The notes beneath the pieces were generated by a model that saw nothing but the letters and a program-made list of their open reading frames with translations, had not been told where the DNA came from and made no database searches. From the NCBI GenBank assembly GCA_902602695.1, contig CACKRO010000008.1, forward strand, positions 1-50,130: DNA of 50,130 bases. Direction: 5' to 3'. The translations under genes and the position numbers were made by a program. This document shows positions 28,639 through 36,678 of the stretch, piece after piece. Positions within the stretch are counted from its first letter, which is position 1, and every line of letters begins with the position of its first letter. Source of the DNA: an uncultured Alphaproteobacteria bacterium (GTDB lineage Bacteria > Pseudomonadota > Alphaproteobacteria > HIMB59 > GCA-002718135).

Positions 28639-30714
28639 ATGAAAATAAATAATAGTATATTTTTAATTAAATTTATTAGTTTTATTTTTGTAGTTCTTGC
28701 CCTGATTCCAGTAATAGAAATAAAGATTTTTATTACACTTGCTATCAGCTTAACTGTAATAATATTTAGTAAAATTAAACAAAATATCAGTTATATAAAA
28801 ATTTTACTGATCTTTTTTTTACTTTTAGTTATTAAATTTTTTCAAGGAAACTTGTATTTTAATGAAGGTAATAATCTTTTAATCTTTAATGAAAATTCAA
28901 AATCATTTTATGAAAAATATTTACCAATAAATATGTTTTCATTTATCGAAAATAAATATGAATTTTATGAAAACAATAGTATGTGCAATGAAAAAGATTC
29001 AAAATGCTGGAAAAGTTTTGATCCAAAAATTATATCAACAAAAAGTTCACCATCTTTTCTTAGATATTCACCCTCAATGAACTTACAAAAAAATAAATAT
29101 TCAAGAAAACTTAAAAATTTAGATATTTATAATCTTAAATCAGCCAGAATTAGCGAAGTTAACAATTTAAGATATAATTATTTTTGGGGTGAAAAATTTG
29201 ATTTGGTAAGAGAAAACTTACCTTTTTTTATAATGATAGAAATTCCTAAATTTTTGTTAGATAGTAGTGTCTGTTGGAAAGGTAATGTCTTTTGGGAGCA
29301 AAATAGTAAAAATTTTAAACATTTATATAATGAAATATATGATTGTAAACTAATTGAAGAAAACGACATTAATAAAAAAATTTATGGAATTAGTTTTGGC
29401 AAAAGTGAAACTAATGATCGACTTAATTACTTGTATGGTAGTAATTATATAGGAGATAATGATCCTCTTGACAATTTTTTAAATTCTAATGAATTAGTTT
29501 TTAAAATAGAAAAAAATCTGAATTTATTAATTTTAGATTATTTAATTTTTTTTTTAATTATTATAACTATTTTAATTTTTATAAATTTTGTATTTAAATT
29601 TAATTACAAGATTTATTTTTATGGAAGTATATCTACTTTATTATTTTTGTTCTTAGTATTCTATTCTGAAAAAGATCTCTTTTATGGCTTTACCATTTTT
29701 ATTGGAGGAAATGATGGAATACTTTACAATAGTTATGCTAATAATATTTTTCATCATTTGCAGCAGTTAAATATAGCAAATTTTTTACTAGGGTCAGAGG
29801 AAATATTTTATTTTCCCTCATCTATCAGATATTTTTTAGCTATTTTTAAAATAGTTTTTGAAGATACAAATTATGGCTACTTACTTATAGGATATTTTTT
29901 AAGCCTAATAATTCTTTTGCTTTATATAAAAATTTTTGATTTTAAATTTGGTTTAATATCTGCCTTATTAGTTATTTGTACAAGATTATTTGAAGGCTAT
30001 GGAGCTTCAATAATTAAATTACTTAAACATATAAATATGAATGATGCTGAACCCTTTGCAATAGCAACTTTTCTTATTTGTCTTTATATTTTTTTTTATA
30101 TTTATGAAAACAGAGATCAAAAAAATAGTTTATTAAATTTTATTTTTGGAATCTTATCTTTTGTAACTATTTCTCTCAGGCCAAACTATTTACCAACAGT
30201 TTTATTATTAGCTATAATACATTTATTTTTTTTATTACGTGATAACAAAAATCAGCAAATTTTGTATACATTGATTGGTCTAAGCTTTACTAGTTTGATA
30301 ACTCTTCATAATTTATATTTTGGTAAACAATTAGTTTTTTTGAGTTCTGGTCATATTCATAACACTGGTGCTTCATTAAGCATATATTTTTCAGCTTTAA
30401 TTGATATTATTAATCTTAATTTCTATAACTCTGAAAATATTGAGAGAATAATTATTCAATTTAGTAGATGGATTAGACCAGGGGAATTACATTACATATT
30501 TAGCTTTTTTCTATTGTTATATGTTTTTAGATATAAAAATATATATTTTAAAATAATATCATGTTTAGCAATATCACAGCATCTAGTTTTACTTATATTT
30601 GAGCCTAGTGGTAGATATGCTTATTTGGCATGGATTTTAAATATAATGATTGTCCTCTATATTCTACAAGAAACTTTAAAATATATTACTAAGATAGGTA
30701 AACTTAGAAAATAA
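28639..30714 (+). CDS. large polytopic membrane protein, unknown, surface-sugar context
   Basis: No family recognised with confidence. The 691 residues show two or three N-terminal membrane segments (about 8-70), a large presumably periplasmic part (about 72-285) with four cysteines (C116, C123, C212, C236) that could form two disulfides, then about nine or ten membrane segments from 298 to the end. A many-pass membrane body beside glycosyltransferase genes recalls GT-C glycosyltransferases or polymerases, but I see no decisive GT-C motif such as a conserved acidic pair in the first loop. It converges directly on the 27-residue peptide gene with no base between the stop codons. Confidence 0.6.
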   Translation: MKINNSIFLIKFISFIFVVLALIPVIEIKIFITLAISLTVIIFSKIKQNISYIKILLIFFLLLVIKFFQGNLYFNEGNNLLIFNENSKSFYEKYLPINMFSFIENKYEFYENNSMCNEKDSKCWKSFDPKIISTKSSPSFLRYSPSMNLQKNKYSRKLKNLDIYNLKSARISEVNNLRYNYFWGEKFDLVRENLPFFIMIEIPKFLLDSSVCWKGNVFWEQNSKNFKHLYNEIYDCKLIEENDINKKIYGISFGKSETNDRLNYLYGSNYIGDNDPLDNFLNSNELVFKIEKNLNLLILDYLIFFLIIITILIFINFVFKFNYKIYFYGSISTLLFLFLVFYSEKDLFYGFTIFIGGNDGILYNSYANNIFHHLQQLNIANFLLGSEEIFYFPSSIRYFLAIFKIVFEDTNYGYLLIGYFLSLIILLLYIKIFDFKFGLISALLVICTRLFEGYGASIIKLLKHINMNDAEPFAIATFLICLYIFFYIYENRDQKNSLLNFIFGILSFVTISLRPNYLPTVLLLAIIHLFFLLRDNKNQQILYTLIGLSFTSLITLHNLYFGKQLVFLSSGHIHNTGASLSIYFSALIDIINLNFYNSENIERIIIQFSRWIRPGELHYIFSFFLLLYVFRYKNIYFKIISCLAISQHLVLLIFEPSGRYAYLAWILNIMIVLYILQETLKYITKIGKLRK

Positions 30715-30798
30715 TTATTTTTTCTTTTGTCGTTTTTTATTACGTCTATACTTTGAGCCTCTTTTTCTACGACCTCTATGTTTTTTAGGGTATCCCAT
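30715..30798 (-). CDS. 27-residue ultra-basic peptide, possible small ribosomal protein (THX-like)
   Basis: The product is MGYPKKHRGRRKRGSKYRR followed by NKKRQKKK: 16 of 27 residues are lysine or arginine and none is acidic. Size, composition, the MG start and the RGxxxRGxxY-like spacing recall bacterial ribosomal protein bTHX (26 residues in Thermus) and, less closely, bS22. The similarity is by eye and weak enough that another nucleic-acid-binding role is possible. It has its own promoter with almost no leader, stops one base before the stop codon of the opposite gene, and lies downstream of a LysR gene on the same strand. It is too short for ordinary gene finders. Confidence 0.6.
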   Translation of the reverse strand: MGYPKKHRGRRKRGSKYRRNKKRQKKK

Positions 30799-30809
30799 AA
30801 TTGATGATC

Positions 30810-30837
30810 TTTATACAAATTCTTATTGTTAAGTCAA
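30810..30837 (-). promoter_or_regulatory. promoter of the 27-residue basic peptide
   Basis: On the minus strand TTGACT (30837-30832), a 16-base spacer and TATAAA (30815-30810). The -10 box ends 11 bases before the ATG at 30798, so the leader would be about 5 bases or none. It lies in the 42-base gap after the LysR gene, the -35 box being 4 bases past that gene's stop codon. Confidence 0.65.
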
Positions 30838-30840
30838 AGA

Positions 30841-31728
30841 CTAATAATGCCAATCTTTAGCTTCATTAAATAAAAAATCCCTAAAAACTTCTAATCTTCT
30901 ATCATTTTTAAAAGACTCAGAATAAACAAAGTATGTTTGATAAGACGGCCCTTCTAAGTTAGGTAGAACGCGTACAAGTTGAGGTTTGTCTGCAACCATG
31001 TAATCAGGTAAAGATGCTAAACCTCCACCTTTTTCAATTGCAAGTGACATCGCGTAAATACTATTCACTCTAAATTTAGGTCGTCTTTTTGTTCCTTCTT
31101 TTCCAATTTTTAATATCCAATCAATATTAGAAACAGGAGAGGGTAATCCAGCTCCAAAGCAAATTAAATCATGTTTGTCTAAATCATTAACATTTCTTGG
31201 TATGCCACTTTTTTGTAAATAATCTGAAGAACCGTAAATGTGGTTATGAAAGTTAACAAATTTTTTAAAAATTAAATTAGCCTGTGTTGGCTTCTTTACT
31301 CTAACTGCAACATCAGCAACTCTTGCAGATAAATCAACCTCATCATCACTCATTATTAAATTTACATCCATTTCTGGATATTGATTAGCAAATTTGGTTA
31401 TTCTTGGTGTTAGCCATGCTGATCCAAAACCAACAGTTGTACTAACTGTTAATTTACCTACTGGTTTAGTTTTCTTATCTAATAATTTTTTTTCAAAATC
31501 AGAAATTGAAAAATTAATTTGATTTACAGTATTAAATAAATTTTCACCTTGCTCTGTTAATCTTACACCTTTTTGATGTCTTATAAATAAAGGTGTCTTT
31601 AAATCGTATTCAAGATCTTGTATTTGTCTACTAAGGGCGGATTGACTGATATTTAGTTTTGCACTTGCTTTAGAAATGCTTCTTGCAATTGCAATTTCGT
31701 AAAATGATTTTAATTTATCCCAGTCCAT
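30841..31728 (-). CDS. LysR-family transcriptional regulator
   Basis: DNA-binding regulator with an N-terminal winged helix-turn-helix (LKSFYEIAIARSISKASAKLN...SQSALSRQIQDLE, about residues 5-40) and a C-terminal periplasmic-binding-like effector domain (from about 92). Length of 295 is typical. It overlaps the end of rpe by one base and is thus likely in an operon with it. LysR genes usually control a divergent neighbour; here there is none next to it, so the target is unknown. Its effector cannot be inferred. Confidence 0.92.
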   Translation of the reverse strand: MDWDKLKSFYEIAIARSISKASAKLNISQSALSRQIQDLEYDLKTPLFIRHQKGVRLTEQGENLFNTVNQINFSISDFEKKLLDKKTKPVGKLTVSTTVGFGSAWLTPRITKFANQYPEMDVNLIMSDDEVDLSARVADVAVRVKKPTQANLIFKKFVNFHNHIYGSSDYLQKSGIPRNVNDLDKHDLICFGAGLPSPVSNIDWILKIGKEGTKRRPKFRVNSIYAMSLAIEKGGGLASLPDYMVADKPQLVRVLPNLEGPSYQTYFVYSESFKNDRRLEVFRDFLFNEAKDWHY

Positions 31729-32375
31729 TATCTTAAGGAATTTATAATTTCATTATATTTATTTTGATTTTGAGATAATAAATAAGATCCTACTGCTAAC
31801 ACATTAGCACCATTATCTTTACATATCTTTGCATTTTCATTATTTACCCCACCATCAACAGCTATCTCATAGTTATAATTATTGTTCTTTCTAATTTCAT
31901 CTAAATCTTTAATTTTTTGCACTTGACTATGCATAAATTTTTGACCTCCAAAACCAGGTGTGACTGTCATAACTATTATTTGTTGTACTTTACTAAATAA
32001 ATGATCAATATCTGCAATATTTACATCAGGGTGAATGGCAATTCCTGCTTTAATTTCAGCATCACGTATCATTTTAATAATTTCTTCAGGTTTATCATCA
32101 GCTTCAGGATGAAAAGTAATGATATCTGAGCCAGCTTCTGCAAATTCATTAATATATTGTTTTACTGGTTTAATCATAAGATGCACATCTAAAATTTTTG
32201 AGGTAACCTTTCTTAATGATTTAACTATATTTGGTCCAAAAGTAATGTTGGGCACATAATGACCATCCATGATGTCTATATGAATATAATCAGCACCATT
32301 CTTGTCTAAAAGTTTAACTTCTTCTTCTAATTTTAGTATATCAGCTGATAATATAGATGGTGAAATTTTTATCAT
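31728..32375 (-). CDS. rpe: ribulose-phosphate 3-epimerase
   Basis: Interconverts ribulose 5-phosphate and xylulose 5-phosphate in the pentose phosphate pathway. The 215-residue TIM barrel has SPSILSADI (5-13), HIDIMDGHYVPNITFG with the metal and catalytic residues, LDVHLMI, MTVTPGFGGQ and EIAVDGGVN with the second catalytic aspartate. Length is standard. It is divergent from the cupin gene with 38 bases between start codons and shares one base with the LysR gene. Confidence 0.96.
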   Translation of the reverse strand: MIKISPSILSADILKLEEEVKLLDKNGADYIHIDIMDGHYVPNITFGPNIVKSLRKVTSKILDVHLMIKPVKQYINEFAEAGSDIITFHPEADDKPEEIIKMIRDAEIKAGIAIHPDVNIADIDHLFSKVQQIIVMTVTPGFGGQKFMHSQVQKIKDLDEIRKNNNYNYEIAVDGGVNNENAKICKDNGANVLAVGSYLLSQNQNKYNEIINSLR

Positions 32376-32386
32376 TTAAAAATAGA

Positions 32387-32399
32387 TATATAATATATA
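32387..32399. promoter_or_regulatory. symmetric AT core between rpe and the cupin gene
   Basis: TATATA-A-TATATA, symmetric around one central base, lies 11 bases from the rpe start and 14 bases from the cupin start. A TATAAT hexamer for the plus strand overlaps it (32389-32394). It could hold -10 boxes for both directions in a 38-base divergent spacer. AT-rich composition makes this weak evidence on its own. Confidence 0.35.
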
Positions 32400-32413
32400 A
32401 ATAGACATTCATA

Positions 32414-32758
32414 ATGAATTCTATTGTTCAAAAACCCTGGGGATACTATGAGATTTTAAAATCTGGTAAAAGATTTCTTGTTAAAAAACTTTTTGTTAAA
32501 CCAGGAGGAATGTTATCTTTACAAAATCATGAGCATCGGTCAGAGCATTGGCTCGTTGCAGAAGGTGAAGTTGAGGTTACTTTAGATAAAAAAACTATAA
32601 ATCTTGCAGAAAATGAAAATATTTTTATTCCAAAAGGCGCACTTCATAGAATTGTTAATAAGGGTTCTAAAGATTTGATAATCATAGAAATGTGGTACGG
32701 AGAAATTCTCGATGAAAATGATATAAAAAGATATGATGAGAATTATAATATAATCTAA
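32414..32758 (+). CDS. cupin protein related to type II mannose-6-phosphate isomerase
   Basis: Single cupin domain of 114 residues, like the isomerase half of bifunctional mannose-6-phosphate isomerase/GDP-mannose pyrophosphorylase. Visible are KPWGYYEIL, KPGGMLSLQNHEHRSEHWLVAEGEVEV with the metal-binding histidines and glutamate, and IPKGALHRIVNKG with the last histidine. The pyrophosphorylase domain is absent. It probably acts in sugar-phosphate isomerisation for surface polysaccharide, but enzyme activity of stand-alone forms is not certain. The stop overlaps the ATG of the next gene by one base. Confidence 0.85.
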   Translation: MNSIVQKPWGYYEILKSGKRFLVKKLFVKPGGMLSLQNHEHRSEHWLVAEGEVEVTLDKKTINLAENENIFIPKGALHRIVNKGSKDLIIIEMWYGEILDENDIKRYDENYNII

Positions 32759-33141
32759 TGTTAATAAATACTCCAATCTCCTTAGGCGAATTAGTAGATA
32801 AAATATCTATTTTAACTATTAAAAAGAAAAACATCTCTGATTCAATTAAAGTTCAACATGTAAATAAAGAATTAGAATTTCTTCAGAAAACATTAAAGAA
32901 ATATATTTCTGAACATGAAATAAATGAATTTCTTCTAAAGCTAGTAAATATAAATTCAAAATTGTGGGATATAGAAGATGATATTAGAGAGTGCGAAAGA
33001 AAAAAATTATTTGATCAAAAATTTATTGATCTAGCTAGAAGTGTTTATTTTACCAATGATGAAAGGGCAAAAGTAAAAAATGATATTAACAAAACATTTG
33101 GATCTGAATTATTAGAGGTAAAATCTTATGAGGAATATTAA
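32758..33141 (+). CDS. DUF6165-like protein, unknown function
   Basis: The 127 residues begin MLINTPISLGELVDKISILTIK and are mostly charged helices (about 25-125), soluble and cytoplasmic, without a signal peptide or membrane segment. The N-terminus resembles the DUF6165 family as I remember it, members of which occur near glycosyltransferase and sugar-metabolism genes. No catalytic residues can be named. It is translationally coupled to the cupin gene (TAATG overlap) and abuts the opposite polyprenyl synthase gene with no spacer. Confidence 0.7.
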   Translation: MLINTPISLGELVDKISILTIKKKNISDSIKVQHVNKELEFLQKTLKKYISEHEINEFLLKLVNINSKLWDIEDDIRECERKKLFDQKFIDLARSVYFTNDERAKVKNDINKTFGSELLEVKSYEEY

Positions 33142-34179
33142 TTAATAAATTCTTGAAACACTTTTTGAAACAAGAGATACTAATTTTTCTTTGTAAATAT
33201 TATTTTTAAATATATCAACTGAGTCTACAGCAACATTTGAAAAGTGATTTGCTCTTGTAAGAGTATCTTCAATACATTGATATTTATTAATAATTTCTAA
33301 TGCTATTTCAAAATCACCATCATTTTGGTTAAGATCAGATATTGTTCTTTCCCAAAACTTTTTTTCTTTATCATTTGATCTTCCGTAAGCTAATATTATT
33401 GGAAGAGTAATTTTGCCTTCTTTAAAATCATCTCCAGTATTCTTTCCTAATATTTTTTTGTTTGAAGAATAATCAATAGCATCGTCAATTAATTGAAAAG
33501 TCATGCCGAAGTTTGTTCCAAATGATTTTAAAGCATTAACCTCAGCTTCTGTTCCAAGAGCACTAATTGATCCAACTTGACATGCTGCACTAAATAAAGA
33601 GGCAGTCTTTGCATTTACAACTTCAAAATATATATTCTCATTTATTTCTAAATTTTTATCATTAGCAAGTTCTAAAACCTCTCCTTCAGAAATTACAACA
33701 CTAGTATCAGCTAATATTTTTAATGTTTCAGTGTTGCCATATTTTGTCATTAATTGAAAAGCTCTACTGAATAAAAAATCACCGACTAATACACTTGTTT
33801 TATTTTTCCATTTCTCATTTGCTGTAGGTTTTCCTCTTCTTTGTTTACTTTCATCTATTACATCATCATGTAATAGTGTTGCTGTGTGAATAAATTCTAC
33901 TGCTGCAGATAGACCGATATGATTCATTGTATTTCTAATTTCGCTAGTTTCATTTCTTGTCATATGAAAACTTGAAACAGTTAAAAGAGGTCGTAACCTT
34001 TTACCACCTGATAAGATAAGGTATTTTCCAACTTCATGAACTAAAGGAACATTACTATCTAATTTATCAAGAATTATTGTATTTACAGATACTAGATCTT
34101 CTTTGCATAGATCTGTTAATTCTCTGATTTCATCCTCAAATGAAAAATCTTTTTTTCTGAGTGGAAGAACATTATCCAT
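33142..34179 (-). CDS. ispB: trans-polyprenyl diphosphate synthase (ubiquinone side chain)
   Basis: Elongates farnesyl diphosphate with isopentenyl diphosphate. The 345 residues carry both aspartate-rich motifs, DDVID at 105-109 and DDAID at 232-236, plus GGKRLRP (58-64) and the KTASLF stretch near 191. Length and motif arrangement fit octaprenyl/decaprenyl diphosphate synthases that supply the ubiquinone tail rather than the shorter farnesyl diphosphate synthase; exact chain length cannot be told. It is divergent from the S49 protease gene. Confidence 0.92.
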   Translation of the reverse strand: MDNVLPLRKKDFSFEDEIRELTDLCKEDLVSVNTIILDKLDSNVPLVHEVGKYLILSGGKRLRPLLTVSSFHMTRNETSEIRNTMNHIGLSAAVEFIHTATLLHDDVIDESKQRRGKPTANEKWKNKTSVLVGDFLFSRAFQLMTKYGNTETLKILADTSVVISEGEVLELANDKNLEINENIYFEVVNAKTASLFSAACQVGSISALGTEAEVNALKSFGTNFGMTFQLIDDAIDYSSNKKILGKNTGDDFKEGKITLPIILAYGRSNDKEKKFWERTISDLNQNDGDFEIALEIINKYQCIEDTLTRANHFSNVAVDSVDIFKNNIYKEKLVSLVSKSVSRIY

Positions 34180-34198
34180 GCTGTTTAACTATTAGAAT

Positions 34199-34222
34199 AT
34201 TAAGTTAATTCATTAACTTAAT
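34199..34222. promoter_or_regulatory. perfect inverted repeat upstream of ispB
   Basis: ATTAAGTTAAT and ATTAACTTAAT, 11-bp arms around 2 bases, in the 129-base divergent spacer, ending 20 bases before the ispB ATG. Because it lies upstream of two diverging genes it is more likely an operator than a terminator. The regulator is unknown. Confidence 0.45.
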
Positions 34223-34308
34223 TGACGCACTTAAACTCAAATTACCAAAATTACAAACAAATGCTACATAACGCTTTAAGAAAAGATTAACATTTGTTAT
34301 TAGATATT

Positions 34309-35124
34309 ATGTTTAAAAGGTTATTTTCAAAGAGTATTACAATACCAGTTTTACGTTTATCTGGCATTATATCATCTCAGTCAGGCTTAACAGGCTCTGG
34401 TTTAGCAATAAATAATTTAGAAAAATTAATTGATAAATTATTTGCTGATAAAAAATCTCCTGTTGTAGGTTTGGTCATTAATTCACCTGGAGGTTCTCCC
34501 ACTCAATCCTCTTTAATAGCAAAAAGGATCATTGATCTGGCAAAGGAAAAGAATAAAAAAGTTTTAGCATTCGTTGAAGATGTTGCAGCTTCTGGTGGTT
34601 ATTGGTTAGCATGTGCTGCTGAAGAGATATATATTGATCAAAATTCTGTAATTGGATCAATCGGTGTTATTTCACCAGGTTTTGGTTTTGTTGATCTTTT
34701 AAAAAAAGTTGGAATTGAAAGAAGAGTGTATACATCTGGAAAAAGTAAAAGTTTTCTAGATCCTTTCAAAGAAGAAAAACAGGAAGACATTGATAGATTA
34801 AAAAATATTCAAGAACAAATTCATGATAATTTTATTAATTATGTGAAAGAGAGAAGAGGCTCAAAGCTAGATCAGAATAAATTAGATGAAATCTTTTCTG
34901 GTTTATTTTGGGTTGGTAATAAAGCTATCGATTTAGGTTTAGCAGATGGTATTGGTGCATTAAAACCAATTTTAGAAGAAAAGTTTGGAAAAAAAATTAA
35001 AATTAAAATGATTAGTCAAAAAAAATCATTTTTACAACGCAGGTTTTCTTCTTCAATATTTAATTCTGATGAAATTTTAAATAAAATTGAAGAACGAATT
35101 ATGTTTTCTAGGTTTGGTCTGTGA
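34309..35124 (+). CDS. S49-family serine peptidase (SohB/SppA-like)
   Basis: Membrane-associated protease of the ClpP-like fold, in the family that digests signal peptides and other membrane fragments. In the 271-residue product the nucleophile is S95 in AASGGYW and the general-base lysine is K145 or K147 in TSGKSKSFLDPF; the oxyanion region is NSPGGSP (59-64). There is only a weakly hydrophobic N-terminus, unlike SohB and SppA, which have a clear anchor. I chose ATG 34309; TTG 34294 would add five residues. The stop overlaps the next small gene (ATGA). Confidence 0.9.
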   Translation: MFKRLFSKSITIPVLRLSGIISSQSGLTGSGLAINNLEKLIDKLFADKKSPVVGLVINSPGGSPTQSSLIAKRIIDLAKEKNKKVLAFVEDVAASGGYWLACAAEEIYIDQNSVIGSIGVISPGFGFVDLLKKVGIERRVYTSGKSKSFLDPFKEEKQEDIDRLKNIQEQIHDNFINYVKERRGSKLDQNKLDEIFSGLFWVGNKAIDLGLADGIGALKPILEEKFGKKIKIKMISQKKSFLQRRFSSSIFNSDEILNKIEERIMFSRFGL

Positions 35125-35285
35125 TGAAATTTCTAGTTTTATTTGTAATTTTAGCTTCTATTTTATTATTTTTAAGGTTTAAGAAAAAAAAACAAGACAA
35201 ATTCACTAATAATAAAGTAAATAATGACTCAATAATCGATTTAGAGAAAGATCCAAGAACGAAAGAATATAAACCAAAAGATTAA
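35124..35285 (+). CDS. small single-pass membrane protein, 53 residues, unknown function
   Basis: The product has a hydrophobic helix at residues 3-18 ([16 protein letters not shown]), a KKKK stop-transfer, and a hydrophilic tail ending in [16 protein letters not shown] recognise no family. It overlaps the S49 protease stop by 4 bases (ATGA) and ends 7 bases before the glycyl-tRNA synthetase gene, so it is translationally coupled and probably real. It may be a partner of the protease, which itself lacks a clear membrane anchor; that is a guess from position. Confidence 0.6.
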   Translation: MKFLVLFVILASILLFLRFKKKKQDKFTNNKVNNDSIIDLEKDPRTKEYKPKD

Positions 35286-35292
35286 GAGTTAT

Positions 35293-36669
35293 ATGACCGC
35301 ACAAACAATGGAAGAGTTAGTTTCTCTTTGTAAAAGAAGAGGTTTTTTATTTCAATCAAATGACATCTATGGTGGTATCAAAGGTTTATATGATTATGGA
35401 CCAATGGGAGTCGAGTTAAAAAATAATCTTAAACAAGCATGGTGGAAATCAATTGTATATGAGCGAGATGACACTGAGGGATTAGATGCAAGTATTTTAA
35501 GTGCGCCAGTTGTATTAAAACATTCCGGTCATGAAGATACTTTCTCAGATCCACTTGTAGACTGTAAGATTTGTAAAGCTAGATTTAGAGCAGATCAGTT
35601 AGAAAATAGTGAATGCCCAAGAGGAGGACTATTGCCAGATTGTAAAGTTAAAGATTTGACTGAACCAAGGCCTTTTAATTTAATGTTTAAAACTGCAATA
35701 GGACCAGTTGATGATGGTTCATCATTCGCATATTTAAGACCAGAAACGTGTCAGCAAATTTTTACTAATTTTAAAAATATATTAGATTCAACTTCTAGAA
35801 CTGTTCCTTTTGGTATCGCACAAATGGGAAAAGCATTTAGAAATGAAATAACACCTCGTAATTTTATCTTTAGAGTTAGAGAGTTTGAACAAATGGAATT
35901 AGAGTTTTTTGTTAAACCAGGTACTGATGATGAATGGCATGAATATTGGATAAATAAGAGAATAGAATGGTGGGTTAATCAAGGCATAAAAAAAGAAAAT
36001 TTAAAAAAAATTGAAGTAGAAAAAGATGAACTAGCACACTACTCAAAGAGAACTGTTGATATCAATTATGTGTTTCCTCATGGGGAAGAGGAGCTTGAAG
36101 GAGTAGCCAATAGAACTGACTTTGACTTAGGTTCTCACACTAAAAATCAAAAAGATTTTAAAATTACATCAGAAGTTATGAAAAACTCTTCTTCAACTAC
36201 AAAATTAGCTGTTCAAGATTTAGAAGAAAAAAAATGGTATATTCCTTACGTAATTGAGCCATCAGCTGGAGTTGATAGAGGAGTTCTTGCTTTGTTAAAT
36301 GAAGCTTATCGTGAAGAAAATGTAGATAAAGATAATAAAAGAATTGTTTTATCTCTTAAACCTCATCTATCACCTATTAAAGCTGCAGTTATTCCTCTCA
36401 AAAAGAATAATGAGGAATTAGTTAATTTATCTAAAGAAATAAAATCTAATCTACAGAAATTGGGATTGGGTAGAGTTGTTTTAGAAAATTCAGGAAACAT
36501 TGGTAAGAATTATAGAAGACATGATGAAATAGGTACACCAATTTGTTTAACTGTAGATTTTGAAACTCTAGAAGAAAAAAGTGTTACTGTAAGAGATAGA
36601 GATACTATGAAACAAGAAAGAGTTTCTATAGAAAATTTATCTGAATATTACAAAAAATATTTCAATTAA
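35293..36669 (+). CDS. glyQS: glycyl-tRNA synthetase, single-chain homodimeric type
   Basis: Charges tRNA-Gly. The 458-residue product is the alpha2, class IIa form: [11 protein letters not shown] (about 27-37), motif 2 in [21 protein letters not shown], motif 3 in [13 protein letters not shown], and a C-terminal anticodon-binding domain from about 360. A possible zinc site is formed by CKIC and further cysteines at about 88-115. Most proteobacteria instead use the two-subunit GlyQ/GlyS enzyme. The start at 35293 follows the small membrane protein by 7 bases. Confidence 0.95.
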   Translation: MTAQTMEELVSLCKRRGFLFQSNDIYGGIKGLYDYGPMGVELKNNLKQAWWKSIVYERDDTEGLDASILSAPVVLKHSGHEDTFSDPLVDCKICKARFRADQLENSECPRGGLLPDCKVKDLTEPRPFNLMFKTAIGPVDDGSSFAYLRPETCQQIFTNFKNILDSTSRTVPFGIAQMGKAFRNEITPRNFIFRVREFEQMELEFFVKPGTDDEWHEYWINKRIEWWVNQGIKKENLKKIEVEKDELAHYSKRTVDINYVFPHGEEELEGVANRTDFDLGSHTKNQKDFKITSEVMKNSSSTTKLAVQDLEEKKWYIPYVIEPSAGVDRGVLALLNEAYREENVDKDNKRIVLSLKPHLSPIKAAVIPLKKNNEELVNLSKEIKSNLQKLGLGRVVLENSGNIGKNYRRHDEIGTPICLTVDFETLEEKSVTVRDRDTMKQERVSIENLSEYYKKYFN

Positions 36670-36678
36670 TAAAATTGT

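Noticed and set aside
30706-30725. AT-only hairpin spanning the two stop codons (AGAAAATAA / TTATTTTTTCT) as a terminator
   Set aside because: The arms match imperfectly and have no GC; in this composition such hairpins are expected by chance.
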